From Megalonaias nervosa (taxonomy: Eukaryota; Mollusca; Bivalvia; Unionida; Unionidae): a stretch of 64,000 nucleotides of DNA. A model generated the notes under the pieces. It saw only the letters and a program-made list of their open reading frames with translations, did not search any database and was not told the origin of the DNA. Within the stretch, counting starts at the first letter, position 1. Every line of letters begins with the position of its first letter. The stretch covers positions 1 through 64,000 of the forward strand of contig JAECUM010006660.1 in assembly GCA_016617855.1 (NCBI GenBank), given 5' to 3'. The translations under genes were made by a program, and so were the position numbers. Shown here piece after piece: positions 44,066 to 56,540 of this stretch.

Positions 44066-45680
44066 TTAGGTCCAATCAACACCAACAGTACATATTCCCC
44101 GTCTTGAGCTAATTCTTTTTATTAATATTACACGCGGGTGACCCTGCGATTTTTCATCCAAGCAATCTTCGCCATTAACTGTAAATACGTCGTATGCCAA
44201 TTTCTTTTCTTTTTTTTGGGGGGGGGTGAAGCTGTTGTCAGTATCGTTTTTATTTAATTGTAATTTTTTAATGGAAACTTATAAATCTATTCACTTCTTC
44301 ATGTATAAATTGGAGACAAATGCATATGTAATGATCATAAGCTTGCCATCCGTATGTCCCATAACTATCTCCTAAGTTATGCTTTTTTTTAAAAAACAAT
44401 AACTAAGCCACCATTAACATAAATACGAAAATCGGGAAAGGAGTGAACAAGAAATTATATACATGTAAATCATTACATACCTATAACAGCTAGACCCTTG
44501 TACGAAGATATGCACAAGTGTCAGTTAAATTCTAGTCATTCCGTCATGACTTAGCAACTGTCGCATGAAATTTGAGCTTTACTTAAGTTTCTTGGATCCC
44601 TATCAGGAAAATCTAATAAATTTTGTTGTCTTTTTGCTGTTTTGCATTTACAAAATTCTATAAATTCTATAATCTTTCTAGCGTTGTAAATGAATATATT
44701 CAAGTTTGGTAAGCGTACATTTTCGACATTAATAATAAACACATCTTACTGTCACCACCATAAAGTATACTGGACACGTGAAACTATCATGATTTACGCA
44801 ATGATGTGGTTTCTCGTGACACTATCTGAGTTCTTAAACAGTTCTATCTAATTTTATGTTTGATATATGTATACGTTCATCCAATATGCTATTTCCAAAC
44901 TAAATTTTGATGCAATAACCTGTAATGTTTCATTTACAATATACATGCATGTATACATGTATGCAAGCCGTCAATACCTGTCGAATGTATTTGTTTTTCT
45001 TTTAAAGCAAGGAATTAATAACACATTTGTTACATAACTTAATATTGTTATTCACTCCAATTTTACGTCTACTCCACCAGCATCGGTATGTATTTTCATT
45101 TTACGTCTGCTCCACAGTAATCAGTATGTAGTTTTATTTGTGTATCAATCAAAATACAGTTCATAATCCGTGTAATTTCATGTAATTACCTGCCAAACAC
45201 ACGGTAGATGATTGGAGGGGTGGGGTGGTTAGTCTTTTTTCTCTTTTGTCCCCAGAAATGGTAAGTATTATGTTGAACGGTTAGCAGAAGCTGTTATTTC
45301 TTAATAGATCTTCGAAGCTGCCTCATGTACGTTGACAGCTGATTGGGAGTACGCACCGCCCCGGAAAGGTATAACGTAAAGCTCACGTGTATGATCGGTG
45401 CCTTAACTAGATAAACTTTTAAACGCATATGACAATTTCAAATGATTATATTTGCTTTGTTTTGTTTTTGTTTATCTTTTATTTTATTTTCTAAACTATG
45501 TATGTAAGAATAATGATAATACTATTTCTTTTTTCTGGTAGTACGCGCGCCAAATCACTCGAGTATGTCATAACCTTGCCCTTCTGGATCTGGCCTGAAT
45601 AGCCACATCAGGATTCGGCAAGAATGAAAAGTATGTATGATCCCTGTATTTGTTATTGTTACTGTTGTTGAAAATATCTG
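44066..45680. other. Intergenic, no gene seen
   Basis: AT-rich, a few homopolymers, no supported gene. Confidence 0.5.
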
Positions 45681-46960
45681 CCATAAGCGATAGTCATAAT
45701 GAGAAATTACTTGGTGTCATGCTTGTGATCACAGTGAAATAGGAACCATCTGAGCTCACATACACCTTTTAGCAGAATGGGAATCGTGTGAGCTTAAATG
45801 CAACTTTCAGTATAAGCGAGAGCCATAATAAGAAATTACTTGGTGCCATGATTGTGATCACAGTGAAATAGGAACCATCTGAGCTCACATACACTTTTTA
45901 GCAGAATGAGAATCATGTGAGCTTAAATGCAACTTTCAGTATAATTGGAACCATGGGAGCTTAAGTACATCTTTCATCAGAGCTCAACTACAGCTTTTAG
46001 TAAAATCGGAACAATTTGAGCTTAAATACAGTCTAGATCAGAATCGGACCCATATGAGGTAAAGTACAGTCATTAATACTGGAACAATCTGAGTTCAAGT
46101 ACTATCTTCAGCAGGAGTGGAGATATTTAAGCTCAAATACAGCCTTAGGCAGAGTTAAAATCATTTCCACTCATGTACAGCTTTCAGCTCATATACAGCT
46201 TTCAGCTCATATACAGCTTTCAGCAGAATAGGAGCCTTTTCAGCTCCAATACAGCTTTTAGCATAATGGGGATGATTTATGCTAAATTACAACCTTCCAC
46301 AGACTGAAAACCATTTGAGCTCCAAGGCACATCAGACTGGGAACCATTTGAGTTCAGCTACAGCCTTCCGCAGAATTAAAAAATAATGTCAGATCTCTTT
46401 TTAAAACTTTAGTAAATTACATGTAAAACAGCAGGTACACCAGGAATTCCCGATGCGAACACCAATGTCTTGAATTCAAACTTAAGTAAATATGTTTACC
46501 TCCAGTAATAATTATCTGAATATATCACTTGTCAGGTAGGCCCTTAACTCGATTACTGACCAAGGCCAATCACACAATATGGATATACATAACATATAGT
46601 AGTGGACGATAGTCTTGAACAGAATGTGAACCATTTTAGTTCAAATGCATCCTTCAGAATGGGAAGCAGATAAGCTTAAAAACAGCTTTCAGCAGAATGA
46701 GAATCATTTGAGATCAAATACAGCTTTCAGCATCAGAACCAGTTTATCTCAAATACAGCTTTCAGAAGAACGGGAAGTTTTTGAACTAAAATACAGCTTT
46801 CAGCAGCACTGAACAATCTGAAGGCAAATATAGCTTTTAGCAGAATGGGAACCATGTAAACTCAAGTACAGATTTCAGGAGAATGGGAGCTAAATAAGCT
46901 CAAATACAGCTTTCAGCAGCATAGGGACACATATAGCCTTCAGTATAATTTGAAATAACT
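45681..46960. repeat. Degenerate minisatellite, about 35-40 bp unit
   Basis: Many worn units around GAGCTCAAATACAGCTTTCA and GCAGAATGGGAACCATTT. A longer segment (45690-45770) is itself duplicated at 45810-45890. The block is interrupted at about 46385-46600. Confidence 0.85.
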
Positions 46961-47283
46961 CAATTAAATAACGCCAACAGTTTCTGCACCTTACAGAAAA
47001 GAAGTGATACAATGTTTAATAAACTGCGTTTATCAAATGACATAATGAAGAAATGCATTAATAATTTGCCCCGAGGAAAGGAGATAGATTTTACCGATCC
47101 TTGATTTTACTTGGTCCAAACGTATCAAAAACCGGGAAAACAAAGTTGCATATAGACTTTAAAGTACTGCGCAACATTTTCATAAGTGAGAACTAATCAA
47201 ATATCATTGTGCTGACTTCTGATTTACTTTTCCGAGAAAAGTTTTTGTATAAAAAAATGAGACTGCTATTGCATTTCTATTAT
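46961..47283. other. Intergenic, no gene seen
   Basis: Nothing assignable. Confidence 0.5.
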
Positions 47284-47562
47284 CGAGGAATTGACAATCA
47301 TCAGGCTATAGAAAATCATCGGGCTATAGAAAATCATCGTTCTATAGGCAGTCATCAGGCTATTGACAATCATCGGGCTATAGACAATCATCGGGCTATA
47401 GAAAATCATCGGGCTATAGGCAATCATCAGGCTATTGACAATCATCGGGCTATAGACAATCATTGGGCTATAGAAAATCATTGGGCTATTGACAGTCATC
47501 GGGCTATAGACAATCATCGGGCTATTGACAATCATCGGGCTATAGATAGTCATCGGGTCACC
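47284..47562. repeat. 18 bp minisatellite, about 15 copies, open on both strands
   Basis: Unit about ATCATCGGGCTATAGACA. Because 18 is divisible by three, it gives a six-residue repeat (NHRAI plus E or D) on the plus strand and another (YSPMI plus V or F) on the minus strand. I do not regard either as proven coding. Confidence 0.9.
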
Positions 47563-48020
47563 TACGGAAATCATTGTAATGAAGCTTGTTTAAACATAAT
47601 GCTAGTGAAGTACGAAACTAACGTTTTGCCAGTCAAGGCTTACAGTCACGACTGTTCGTATTTTTTAATTCTCGTTCCGCGGTTGTTGTTTTTTCTGCGT
47701 TGTATACAATAATTAATACAATAATTACTCGTAATGTTCACTATGTGAATTGTAATTCCTAACTCGCTCCTTACGGTACTCTCCCATTTTTCCACAGCGA
47801 CAAAAGTGCCCATTGTAACCAAATACGACTGCTTTTCTTAAAATTATAAATGCGTGTTGGCATTTTTTGAATAACTTAAAATGTATAGCAATAAATCATT
47901 TCAGGCTGTGTGTGAATTTTACTTGTACGATACTGAAAAACAGATTTTAATATCTCTATTGCAAGCCAAATCAACTATTAATAAACTTATTTTCTTAATA
48001 TACGTGACAGATACAACCAT
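47563..48020. other. Intergenic, no gene seen
   Basis: Nothing assignable. Confidence 0.5.
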
Positions 48021-48340
48021 TGTGTGTGTGTGATTTGGATTTCGATCTTAGCTTTAACAATTTTTCAGTCATATCGCTACGATGTCTGCATTGTGGCTGT
48101 TTATAGTGATGTCTAGCACTGGAGCATCATGCCGATGACAGTAGCATGATGCGCCACCCTGTCACTTTATCCTGACACCAGGCCGACCAGTCCTAACACT
48201 AACCTTTTAATGCTGAGCGCCTAGCGAGGCAGCTGTAAGTACCATTTTTATAAGTCTTTCGTATGACTCGGCCAGGGTTCGAACCCGAGACCTCCCGCAT
48301 CCGAGGCTGACGCTCTAACCACTAGGCTACCGTAGCGATC
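48021..48340 (-). mobile_element. tRNA-derived SINE (family S), full-length-like
   Basis: Read on the minus strand it begins with a tRNA-like head: box A TAGCCTAGTGGTTAGAGC and box B GGTTCGAACCC at normal spacing. The body is shared with three other copies, and a CA-rich tail ends at 48021. Confidence 0.85.
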
Positions 48341-48429
48341 AACAACAATTATGCAAAAAGCAATTTTAACTTGCTGAGCTATTTTGTCACGAATAATGAA
48401 AACACAATGTTAATATTCTTTAAGGATAA

Positions 48430-48647
48430 TACCAAGCACCTCTAATAGGCTGTACATGGTGGCCAGTATAACTGGTGCAGGGAGAACCCCGGAAAGAACC
48501 ATCGACCCAAGGGAAGCTACTTGCAGGCTTTCTCACTTACCCACACTGGCTGAGCCGGAGACTCGAACTCACGCTGACAGAGGTGAGATGGCAATGATCA
48601 GTAACGGTGAGAGCTTTATACCACTCGGCCACTAGAGGCCCCGCGGT
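48430..48647 (-). mobile_element. tRNA-derived SINE, second family
   Basis: On the minus strand, GGCCGAGTGGTATAAAGC (box A-like), then GAGTTCGAGTCTCC (box B-like), then a body with AGTAGCTTCCC and GGTTCTTTCCGGGG, resembling a SINE type I associate with bivalve genomes. Naming it would need a database. Confidence 0.75.
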
Positions 48648-50165
48648 CTGTAAATTAAATCTCGTGTTTTGAGAGAATTGTCTGTCACATCCAAAATATA
48701 AAATGAGCACGTTGGTACACCATAAAGTATTGAAACGATGCTTAGAGACAAACATTTAATTATAATCTTACGTTTCTCTAGCCTGTGCAGCTCCAGAAAA
48801 TGACAAGAAAATGTATCAATTATTTTCTATTAATTGTGACAGAATGACTAGAAACTGTTATCTCTTATTGGAACACGTTTCCTTATCACAGACTATTGGA
48901 AGAAAAAATAAATAACATGTGGCTACATATATCTGTTTCATTCTTTTTTTTTTTTTTTTTTTTTTTTACATTGCTGCTCAATTCGACTGCTCCTGAGTAT
49001 TTATTTCGTAAACATTAAGCATTAGAATTGAAATGTATTGCCCACGGTTCTTGGCGAGCGGCAGGATATTTTCTGGTTCCGTACCTTAATGACATCCAAG
49101 TGCCTCCTAAATTTCCAGCTATTATGAAACGATATGTGTTCTGCTGGATAACAAACGACCGACACAGAAGGTAATTTGCATCTTCTGCAACACTGCTGGA
49201 CACTTAGTGAACCTGTATCATCCGACCAGAAAGTGACATACCGGTTGCTAATGGGTAAGTTGAAGTCTCCCCTTAGACTTGTGCTCAGTGAATACGTTCC
49301 ACCCATGTATGTTAATTTTAATATTTCAGGTTTAAGCACAAGACTACCCACATACACGCCCGAACATGCACTATGTAACTTCATTGGTTGCGTAATAATG
49401 TCGAACCAAGTAATAATAAGGCACACCTCGTAACACTTTGACGGTAGCTGTCAGTGTGTCAGCCATAATTATGCGCGTCATACAAGGCATTAAGCATACA
49501 TTTTGTATTTTCCGAATCTTCCTGAATGATTAGCATGACTGAAACGTAATTGAGGTTTAGGTGAATGTTCATTGAGTCAGATTTGTTTCAAATAACTACA
49601 AATAACCTTTTCTTGTAATAAAATATTGTCTACTCAAGGGCGTTGGGTCAATTGAGTCAAGAATGTGAAACGAACATCAAAATACCCATTTTTATTTCTA
49701 AGCTGCTTGTCGAACTCGTAATTCAAGGGTCGTGGGTTCTATGTCCATACATGTCAGATCGGATAGGCTGTCTCTGTGGGTCCTTTGGAAAGTCACGTAG
49801 CTCACATTTCCTCCGCGTAATTTAGCTGAATAATCACCTCGGCTAATCGTAGCAAAACTTAATTAACTTTATATCGGCGAAGTAATTTAGAGAAATAAAT
49901 CATTGTGTTAACCAGAAGTAGTTCGATGCATTCGCAGCTTATTGACCAGTTCTTATTTCATAATACACTATATAGTCCTAATGGCAGGGAACGGAATACA
50001 TTCAACGTTTGACCCGTATGACTGGTCTGGAAGTTGCAAATCGTTGATAATGTATTGAAAGTGTTGTTAAATGTCACTACTACTGACAACAACACAGCCA
50101 CGTTACTGTCATTATTCAACGGCTATGGGTTAATACCTAATTTATGAGCGAAATGAAGCGATCAC
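48648..50165. other. Intergenic, no gene seen
   Basis: A poly-T run of about 24 lies near 48944. Frames at 49022-49433 overlap on both strands and have no signature. Confidence 0.45.
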
Positions 50166-50168
50166 AAT

Positions 50169-50225
50169 CATACATACATACATACATACATACATACATA
50201 CATACATACATACATACATACATAC
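50169..50225. repeat. (CATA)n microsatellite
   Basis: Perfect tetranucleotide tract. It is the insertion site of LTR copy D; the tract resumes at 51156. Confidence 0.95.
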
Positions 50226-51155
50226 TGTTATGTATATGTAATTAAATTACTTTTGTGTTAGTTTTAAATTCTTTTTTTATTTTATTTTTGTTTCATTACA
50301 TTTTATTGTAATGATAATTTTCATTGGATTTAAGTCTCTTTTCGGAAAATTGGCTTGACCCGATTAGATTATAAGATTTCTTCAGCACTATTTTTAGCTC
50401 ACAGTTTTTGTAAACATCGAGTGAAAACGATTGGCTATTGCAAAGGTCTTTTACAATTTACGTGTTAGCTCTGTTGTAAACGTTTTTTTTTTTAAATTCT
50501 TTTCCAGCGTGAAAATTTGATTCTTAGATAGGACTATTCTAGCTACGTCATAATTGTCATTTTTTTTTTATTGCTCTGTTCAAGTTAGAAATCACGTAGC
50601 CTGTCACGTGAACTACCATGTGATCTAAAATCGAGGCTTAAAACAGCCAATTGGTATTAAATTTATTCAGTCGTATGTTAAACCTTGAGGGCTCAAGAGG
50701 TTTTTATTGTTGGAACCAGATTGTTTTTGAAGTTCATCTGTTTTTTGGAATTTAATAATTTATTCTCTAGAAGACTAAACAAGTGTACTTTTTTATAAAA
50801 AGTTCTGGGACAAAGAAATTCAGTAGAAATTTATTCTGGAATTATAAACGGAAACATTATAAACTGTGATTCAATCGAGGATCTATTGCCACCAGTACAA
50901 AGCCCTTATCTGACGTCATCACCTCCATATTGGAATTTCATCGAGATTCGAACCCGGATTCAATTAGAACTGTTTAGTGATAGGACTTATATTTTTCAAT
51001 CTTAGGATTAAATTTTGGATTATATTCACAAACCGTAAGTCCTATTTCTATTTTTACATTGTTTTCTAGGGAAATACATTATTTTGTTCAAATTTACAAA
51101 GATTATTGGCTTCACTCTTTTCTTTTGTTACATTTGTGCGAGCCTACACGTAACA
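50226..51155 (+). mobile_element. Solo-LTR-like insertion, copy D
   Basis: A 930 bp copy in the orientation of A, inserted inside a CATA tract. Ends are TGTTATG and CGTAACA; flanking ATAC on both sides (50222-50225, 51156-51159). Contains TGACGTCATCACCTCC near 50910. Confidence 0.85.
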
Positions 51156-51199
51156 ATACATACATACATACACACATATGATATTTGTCCGTCGGTGTG

Positions 51200-52130
51200 G
51201 ATCACTAGCACAGCTTCAGTTATCTGTTGATGAGAGGTGTACGGATATGATTAGTGAGGCCAATCCGGGCACGAAAGTCTCTCCCGCATATGGAGTACAC
51301 AAGGGTTGGTATAAAAGTAGGCGAGTTGGCAGTTTCCTCTGTGCCTCCGCAATTTTCTGCAGTTCTGATGAGCTGGAGCCAGATGTCATTTTCTTGCGCC
51401 AGGAGGGACGGTCGTGCTCAAGGATCTCCGATGATGCACCGTTGATATGTAGGTTTATCAAGGATACCTTCAGTGTATGCTTGAAGCGCTTCTTTTTTCC
51501 TCCAACAGCGCTCTTTCCCTCGCAGAATTCACCATAGAGCAGCTGTTTTGGAATACGTTCCTCGGGCATACGGAGGATGTTTTCTGTCCATCTAGCTTTG
51601 GGTCTCTACAGCAACGTGAACACAGACAGCATGAGGGCCCTAGTGGAGTTTTGTCTTGCTACCTTATCCAAAATACTCTTTTGGAAACAGCTCATGTGGC
51701 ATTGATTGAGTTTTTGGCAAGGTCTGCTATAAACAGTCCACTTCTCGCTGGCATACAGGAGGCTGGTGAGAACAGCACCACGGTTCACTTTCACCTTGGT
51801 AGTATGGCTGATTTCTCAACGGTCACATTCTCACGTTGTCTCCTAAAGGCTGAGCTGGCTTTGGAAATTCTGCTGTTGACCTCATTGTCAATATTGACTG
51901 TTCTTGAGAGGTTGCTGCCCATACACGTGAAGCTGTCGATAGACTAGAGTTTTTGATCCTTCACTGTTATGATCGGTTCACAATATAGCTTCCCGGGGCA
52001 GGTTGGTACATAACTTCAGCCTTTTCGTGCTGATCGCGAGGCCGTAGTTGTCGCATGTCTCAGCAAGCCTTTCCATGCTGGTCTATATGTTTTCATCTGA
52101 GCTGGCATTCAGGGCACAGTCGTCAACAAA
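51200..52130 (-). pseudogene. Non-LTR retrotransposon reverse transcriptase fragment
   Basis: The minus strand carries LFVDDCALNAS near 52110-52130 (an F-x-DD catalytic box variant), then after breaks a segment with RIPKQLLYGEFCEGK at about 51520-51560 and KKKRFKHTLK. This order matches the C-terminal half of LINE polymerases common in molluscs. Several stops and frameshifts. No endonuclease or upstream domains are in place. Confidence 0.7.
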
Positions 52131-52540
52131 TAATATTAATATGGACACCACTGAGCCATACGTTAGGGCAACAAATTTTCCTTTAGACAAATAATATTAA
52201 TATGGAGGCCGTTGAGCCATACCTTAGGGCAACAAATTGTCCGTTACACCAATGACATTAATATGGAGACCTTTGAGCCATACTTGAGGCAACGAACTGC
52301 CCTTCAGGCCAATAATATTAATAAGGAGACCACTGAACCATACTTTAGGGCAACGAATTGCCCTTCAGGCCAATAATATTAATATGGAGACCACTGAGCC
52401 ATACTTTAGGGCAACGAATTGCCCTTTAGACGTATAATATTAATATTGAGACCTTTGAGCCATACTTTAGGGCAACGAATTGCCCTTTAGACGTATAATA
52501 TTAATATTGAGACCTTTGAGCCATACTTTAGGGCAAAGAT
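52126..52540. repeat. Minisatellite grown from the RT fragment, about 62 bp unit, 7 copies
   Basis: Units read about AATAATATTAATATGGAGAC, then ACTGAGCCATACTTTAGGGC and AACGAATTGCCCTTTAG. The first unit is continuous with the RT catalytic box region, so the array seems amplified from LINE sequence. Confidence 0.85.
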
Positions 52541-52606
52541 CCACACTTAAGACCAGTATTATATACCAGATATACATGGTGAGTTGAAAATTATGTTTCA
52601 TAGTAT

Positions 52607-52755
52607 CCGAAATTGATAAGACTTTGCGTCCGTTATAACTTGGTTTCAGTGACGGTCCGGATTAAGACTTTGCGTCCGTTATAACTTGGTTTCAGTGGCA
52701 GTCAGGACTAAGACTTTGCGTCCGTTATAACCTGGTTTCAATGGCGGTCAGGATT
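52607..52755. repeat. Minisatellite, about 48-50 bp unit, 3 copies
   Basis: Units contain GACTTTGCGTCCGTTATAAC and TTGGTTTCAGTG. Confidence 0.9.
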
Positions 52756-53094
52756 TATTAATCAGTCAGTTTATAATTGATTATAAAGATTTCATTTAAA
52801 AAATATTATTAACTTGTTTAATAGAATTTTTTTTTAATGGCATAATTTCTAGAGATATGGTCCTAGGGTCTTGTGATCCCATTGAATAAAAAAGATATTT
52901 GGTATGACTTCAACAATTACTCAGGCATAGTTTGAGTTACGTCAACAATTACTAAATCATAAGGCACTGCTGAGTTGCAAGCAAAAAGATTAAAAGTCTG
53001 GACTGATAAATATCTTATGTTTACAGAAGCAGAGGAAGAATTAGAAAAAATGAGTACTGCTGATACAATTGTAATTTGAATCTTTTTTTAAATT

Positions 53095-53165
53095 TATAAT
53101 TATTGAAAGGAAAACAATTATTTTGTGCTTTTGTCGATTTTACTAAAGCATTTGATTCTTTCCTT
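53095..53165 (+). pseudogene. LINE reverse transcriptase fragment
   Basis: Plus-strand frame GKQLFCAFVDFTKAFDSF is the first catalytic block of non-LTR reverse transcriptases (F-x-D-x-x-K-A-F-D). The surrounding AT-rich 52.8-54.8 kb region has scattered coding-like traces but no continuous frame. Confidence 0.65.
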
Positions 53166-55500
53166 TGCGTCAGATCAGATGATCTTAGTCTATTGATAGT
53201 GATTCAGCTTATTTTGTCTTTAAATAAATCTGAAATCAAATTGGCCCTCATAAGTTCATGATTTTTTATTTGTATGAACACTGAACTACGTAGCCCGTTT
53301 TCAATAATGTTTCAATACTTAATTGATTAAAAGCTTTCATAATCTATTATCCTTCTTAAACTTATTTCTTCATTTATGCCTATAACTTTTGCAAACATTG
53401 ATTTAAGGACAGTTACAGCCTAATCTGGTCGTCAATATCAATATTAGGTCATCTTTACGTGAACGATTTTTTTTTCAGGTACAGGATAGTCTGGACGGCA
53501 TGTGATGGCGCCGTTTTGAATCATTATTTAAAGTTATTTCATAAGAATGGCACTCTTGTGCATGCCATCTCAAGATCTCAGCCTTGTTCCTAATTGACGT
53601 TATTGAAACGTATTAAATTTTTGTCGCCTTTTCCCATCATTTTCTTTTCTGGTCAATAGAATGTCTGTCAGGTAATCAATAAGAAACGGTACACTAATAC
53701 GACCAAAGTATTATAATTAGGACAGAATATACGTTTAATAGGATAACCACAAACACATAAATTATCTAGGGTTCTGGTTATTATAACAAACATTTCATAT
53801 TGATGGTAAACAGAATATTTCAAATAAGATTTGGGGGTTAAAAATTACATGCTGGTTAGATGTTATCTGGAAAAGCACTGTTGACTCAACTTTATAAGTT
53901 AGTTTGGCTCATAATATTTTTCTCAAAAACAGACAATTATGTTTTCCATCTACAAGAAGCATGATACAAACTTTGCAAATATTGATTATGCTTTTTACAG
54001 TCTAGTGAGATACCTTGCAACAAGGTAACTCAATGGCTGTTATTTTGAAGAAAACAAATACTTGCTTTGTACACACGTCCGCTCGATACCTAAAAACGTC
54101 CCTACAAAGAGTATGTCTGTGTTAGAATTCTTCTGAAGCGAAATAAAGATTAAATACTTTAACTTATTACAATACTTTATAACTCAAGTTTCCTATTTTA
54201 AAGTATAAACTAAAAATTATAGAAACCATATAGATCCTAGAAGTCAGTCACATCCTATGATTGCTTTTTTCCGGTTATGATAATTGAACCTTTTATGAAA
54301 CAAAAAATATGGAATGGATTAATGAAAAAAGCATACCAAAGTTTGTAACATTGAAAGTATTTTAGCTTGTATTTATTATTATAATTCATTCTATAATTAT
54401 AAAAAAGAAACATAGTTAAATTCTTCATATAGCTGATAGATTATCTCCCTCTATGCCATCCAATGAACATTTTTAAAAGTTTTAAAATATTAAAATTCCG
54501 TAGAAAATAAAAACGAGAGTTTTTAATGTCACATTACAATTGTATTACCAAGCTTAATCAACATTTTTCTAACAATACTACATCTTGTGTTACTTGCCAA
54601 ATTCTGTTCAGAAATAATTTAAATGCATTTCATCTTCTCGTTTTGAATTGAATAGAATTTTCTTACAAACTCTACATAATCAAAGATATTCCACATGAAA
54701 GGCTAAGTGCCAGCAAAAGATTAATAGGACTAATTCTTGAAAAATGCAGATCCTGCATTACGTAACTAAGATATGACTTCACCAGCACTGGATTACACAA
54801 CACTTCCTTTTCTTTCTTTTTTTGTTTTTATCGTGGGGGAGAGGGGAATAGAACTCTTAACGTTGGGATCTCCTAAAAACGCTTGCTTAAAATATTTCTT
54901 TTATTGAATATGTGCGTTTAAGTATTACGAAGATGCAAGTACAAAGACTAACTCGGTCGAAACAATTCCTTGACGTCGTCATCCATGTTTTCAAAATACT
55001 TTTTTCTAAAAAGGGTTTAACTCACTTCGAACTATTATTTATCTCACACAACGGGTTGTTTGTTTGGTTTATTTTTCGTGCTTTGGTTTCTAAACTAACA
55101 ATTCGTCAGTTTTATTAGCGATCATCTAGTAGGAAATGAAATATTTCATTTCATTGAATCATACAAGAATGAAGCGAAGATGCTGCAAACATGGCGTGTC
55201 CAGTAATTGATAGCAAAGTCACAAGCAAAATAACATCATCCATATTGAACATGTGATCAGATCACTTGGTAAATTAAAGTAATAGTGCACACTGGAACAT
55301 TGCAAGAATGTCCGTATTCATTTTCCTTCAAAGGTAAAGCATGCCACTTTTATCTCTGCAAGAACGTCCGTTTTAATTTTCTGTCAAAGGAAAGGCATGC
55401 CACTTTATTTATCGACTGACATTAACATACAGACTTCGTTTAGAAATATTTTCAGTTTGATGATGAAGCATGTCTGACGATATAAAATTATTTATTTGCT
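53166..55500. other. AT-rich, probable LINE debris, no gene seen
   Basis: Very AT-rich, with short traces that may continue the LINE copy. I cannot align them confidently. Confidence 0.35.
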
Positions 55501-55507
55501 ATCAGTA

Positions 55508-55795
55508 ATATCCATTTCGAATCAGTAGTATCCGTAGTATCCATTTCGAATCAGTAGTATCCGTAGTATCCATTTCGAATCAGTAGTATCCGTAGTATCC
55601 ATTTCGAATCAGTTCACCAATTCCCACATAAACTGCGATTAGTATCATTGAAATACCTTGTTATTCCAAATCTTTTAATATCATTGAAACACCTTGTTAT
55701 TCCAAATCTTTTAGTATCATTGAAACACCTTGTTATTCCAAATCTTTTAGTATCATTGAAACACCTTGTTATTCCAAATCTTTCAATCTGGCAGT
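55508..55795. repeat. Two adjacent minisatellites
   Basis: 55508-55612 repeats GTATCCATTTCGAATCAGTA (about 30 bp unit). 55645-55790 repeats TATCATTGAAACACCTTGTT, then ATTCCAAATCTTTTAG (36 bp unit, about 4 copies), giving a 12-residue coded repeat in one frame. Confidence 0.9.
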
Positions 55796-56454
55796 CCTGC
55801 AGTCATTGGTCGTACAGAGGGTCCATGCCATTTTCTCCTGGCGAGTCAGTTAGGAAATAAATACCAACTCCTACCTTTGATTTCTAAAATATATGACATT
55901 TTAATTCCCTTACACGGCTATCAGCCCAAAAGTGTCGTGCGTATAATTCGAAATACGTACAGTTACCAAGGTTGATGTATACGTACTCTCCTCTAACCTT
56001 TAGACGTTATAATCATGACACAGGCAATTTAAATATAATACGGTCAGAGCGAAACTTAGCATAATTGAATGTATCCAGCCTAAATAAAACCAAAATTCCA
56101 ATTATATACTGGAAAATCAATAGAAAGATCTACCATATATACTCAATTACAAGCAGAGTCGAACTTGAAACTGCGTAGAACTAGATTAGCAGTCGTACAA
56201 TGCAATGGCAGATCTTGGTCTATACGACTTGTTTTAGGAGTAATCAGTAGATCAAACAACATAGACCCTGATCTGCCGTCCCTTTGGTCACGCTCTACAG
56301 TTTCATATTTTGCATAGGGTTAGATTTTTAAAGAAAGAGAATTACGCAGGTTTCCCTCACTGGTTAAAAATGACTATACAAATCTTATGCCTTGTTAAAA
56401 TAACTTTAAATTCCCTTCATTTTGGTGTATTGATGGTTACAATTTGGGTTAAAG
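55796..56454. other. Intergenic, no gene seen
   Basis: Nothing assignable. Confidence 0.5.
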
Positions 56455-56469
56455 AGTGAAGGCCAACAA

Positions 56470-56540
56470 CCTACGTCACTGGAAGTGATGCATTGTGGGA
56501 ATTTCAGCCGCCATATTTGACTAAACTGTCGATTCCAGGT
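56470..56540 (+). promoter_or_regulatory. Candidate promoter/first-exon signature
   Basis: CCTACGTCACTGGAAGTGAT has CRE-like TACGTCA and ETS-like GGAAGTG cores. On the minus strand, TTCCCACAATGC resembles a ZNF143/Staf site and ATATGGCGGC a YY1 site. CAG then GTAAGT at 56536-56542 is a perfect splice donor. A related block lies inverted at 56817-56853. No coding exon was found. Confidence 0.35.

Noticed and set aside
48240..48340. tRNA gene on the minus strand
   Set aside because: Boxes A and B are good, but there is no matching acceptor stem, and the sequence continues into a repeated body with a tail, so it is a SINE head.
49022..49433. Overlapping 134- and 85-codon frames on opposite strands
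   Set aside because: No motif, no splice or promoter context; likely chance openness.
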